A stretch of DNA of 64,000 bases, from NCBI RefSeq assembly GCF_037126465.1, contig NC_088201.1, forward strand, positions 231,342,258 through 231,406,257. The letters are read 5' to 3'. Below, one piece after another: positions 63,816 to 64,000 of the stretch. Under the pieces are notes generated by a model. The model ran no database searches, was not told where the DNA came from, and saw only the letters and a program-made list of their open reading frames with translations. This stretch comes from Ornithodoros turicata. Lineage: Eukaryota > Arthropoda > Arachnida > Ixodida > Argasidae. The position numbers and the translations under genes were made by a program. The stretch's first letter is position 1, and each line of letters begins with the position of its first letter.

Positions 63816-63827
63816 CAAAAAAAAAGT

Positions 63828-63853
63828 TAGGTTAGGTTGGGTTAGGTTAGGTA
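63828..63853 (+). repeat. short TTAGG telomere-like run
   Basis: Five TTAGG-type units with one TTGGG variant immediately follow the A tail of the SINE. TTAGG is the ancestral arthropod telomere repeat. Confidence 0.7.
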
Positions 63854-63965
63854 AGTTAGTTAAGTTCCAATAATTGTTTTGGAGTGGTGGTGAGGTACCA
63901 TTTCCGAGCCCTCTGCCGGCATGTTGCTCGCGGGTGGGATATATATCGTGGGTCCTGAGCCAACT

Positions 63966-64000
63966 TCAATTTCAATTCAATTCACTTCTTTTTATTTCCC
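63966..64000 (-). mobile_element. tail of a LINE running off the window
   Basis: On the minus strand GAAGTGAATTGAATTGAAATT resembles the (GAATT)n LINE tail at 63382; the window ends before more can be read. Confidence 0.35.

Noticed and set aside
1..64000. LTR retrotransposon or endogenous virus
   Set aside because: No gag, protease, integrase or envelope-like frame and no long direct terminal repeats were recognised. The reverse transcriptases here are LINE type.
1..64000. Bacterial or symbiont contamination
   Set aside because: Microsatellites, SINEs, LINEs, hAT and Tigger elements and eukaryotic tRNA features run through the whole window; no bacterial operon or ribosome binding site pattern is seen.

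Overview
The window looks like repeat-dense intergenic DNA from a hard tick or a close chelicerate relative. The reasons are tRNA-derived SINEs of the Ruka type known from ixodid ticks, several LINE families with short-motif tails, many foldback MITEs, a short run of the arthropod telomere motif TTAGG, and no bacterial-style gene organisation. I found no host protein-coding gene I can defend. Nearly every open frame over 60 codons falls in a transposon, a microsatellite or chance sequence. The species assignment is inference.

Layout. 1-14.2 kb: hAT-like and TA-flanked MITEs, two Ruka SINEs (one split by a nested insertion), a hAT deletion derivative keeping a piece of transposase, a perfect 137-bp-arm palindrome between TA repeats, and a truncated LINE. 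14.2-20.9 kb: a LINE cluster containing the longest coding sequence (about 819 codons of endonuclease plus reverse transcriptase, minus strand), chained through ATT tails to two older LINE 3' ends, followed by a decayed second LINE. 20.9-33.8 kb: foldback MITEs, nested MITEs, and a Tigger-like element keeping a transposase C-terminus.

34.4-46.5 kb: the standout feature, a 12-kb tandem array with 42 tRNA-Lys(UUU) units, all on the minus strand, one every 278-286 bp. Twenty-nine units are 73-nt genes. Thirteen carry the same 7-nt deletion in the variable loop and T-arm that leaves the A and B boxes intact. The spacers fall into several types arranged as dimeric and trimeric higher-order repeats. 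Two further tRNA-Lys genes lie outside the array (50.3 and 57.6 kb), and unlike the array units they have close Pol III terminators.

46.5-64 kb: more MITEs, a head-to-head SINE pair, a possible hammerhead-like motif, four hAT-like elements (two with exact 8-bp target duplications found here, plus one nested example), tRNA-Lys relics, LINE 3' ends, a Ruka copy and the TTAGG-like run.

Local names used below. FB-A: foldback MITE with CACTCTTA ends and GGCGTACGCC or GGAGCCTATTTTGTG core. FB-B: ends CACTCTnAGAAAAAGGGTG with a GGCGTACGCC core. FB-C: ends CACTGTAAACTG. FB-D: ends CACTCTAAGAAA with GGAGTA arms. FB-E: ends CACTCTTAAAAAAGGGTGTA. FB-K: ends CACTCTAAATG or relatives, with arms of ACACCTTTAAA. 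hAT-G: hAT-like element full of GTAGTT motifs. These names are mine and are not database names.
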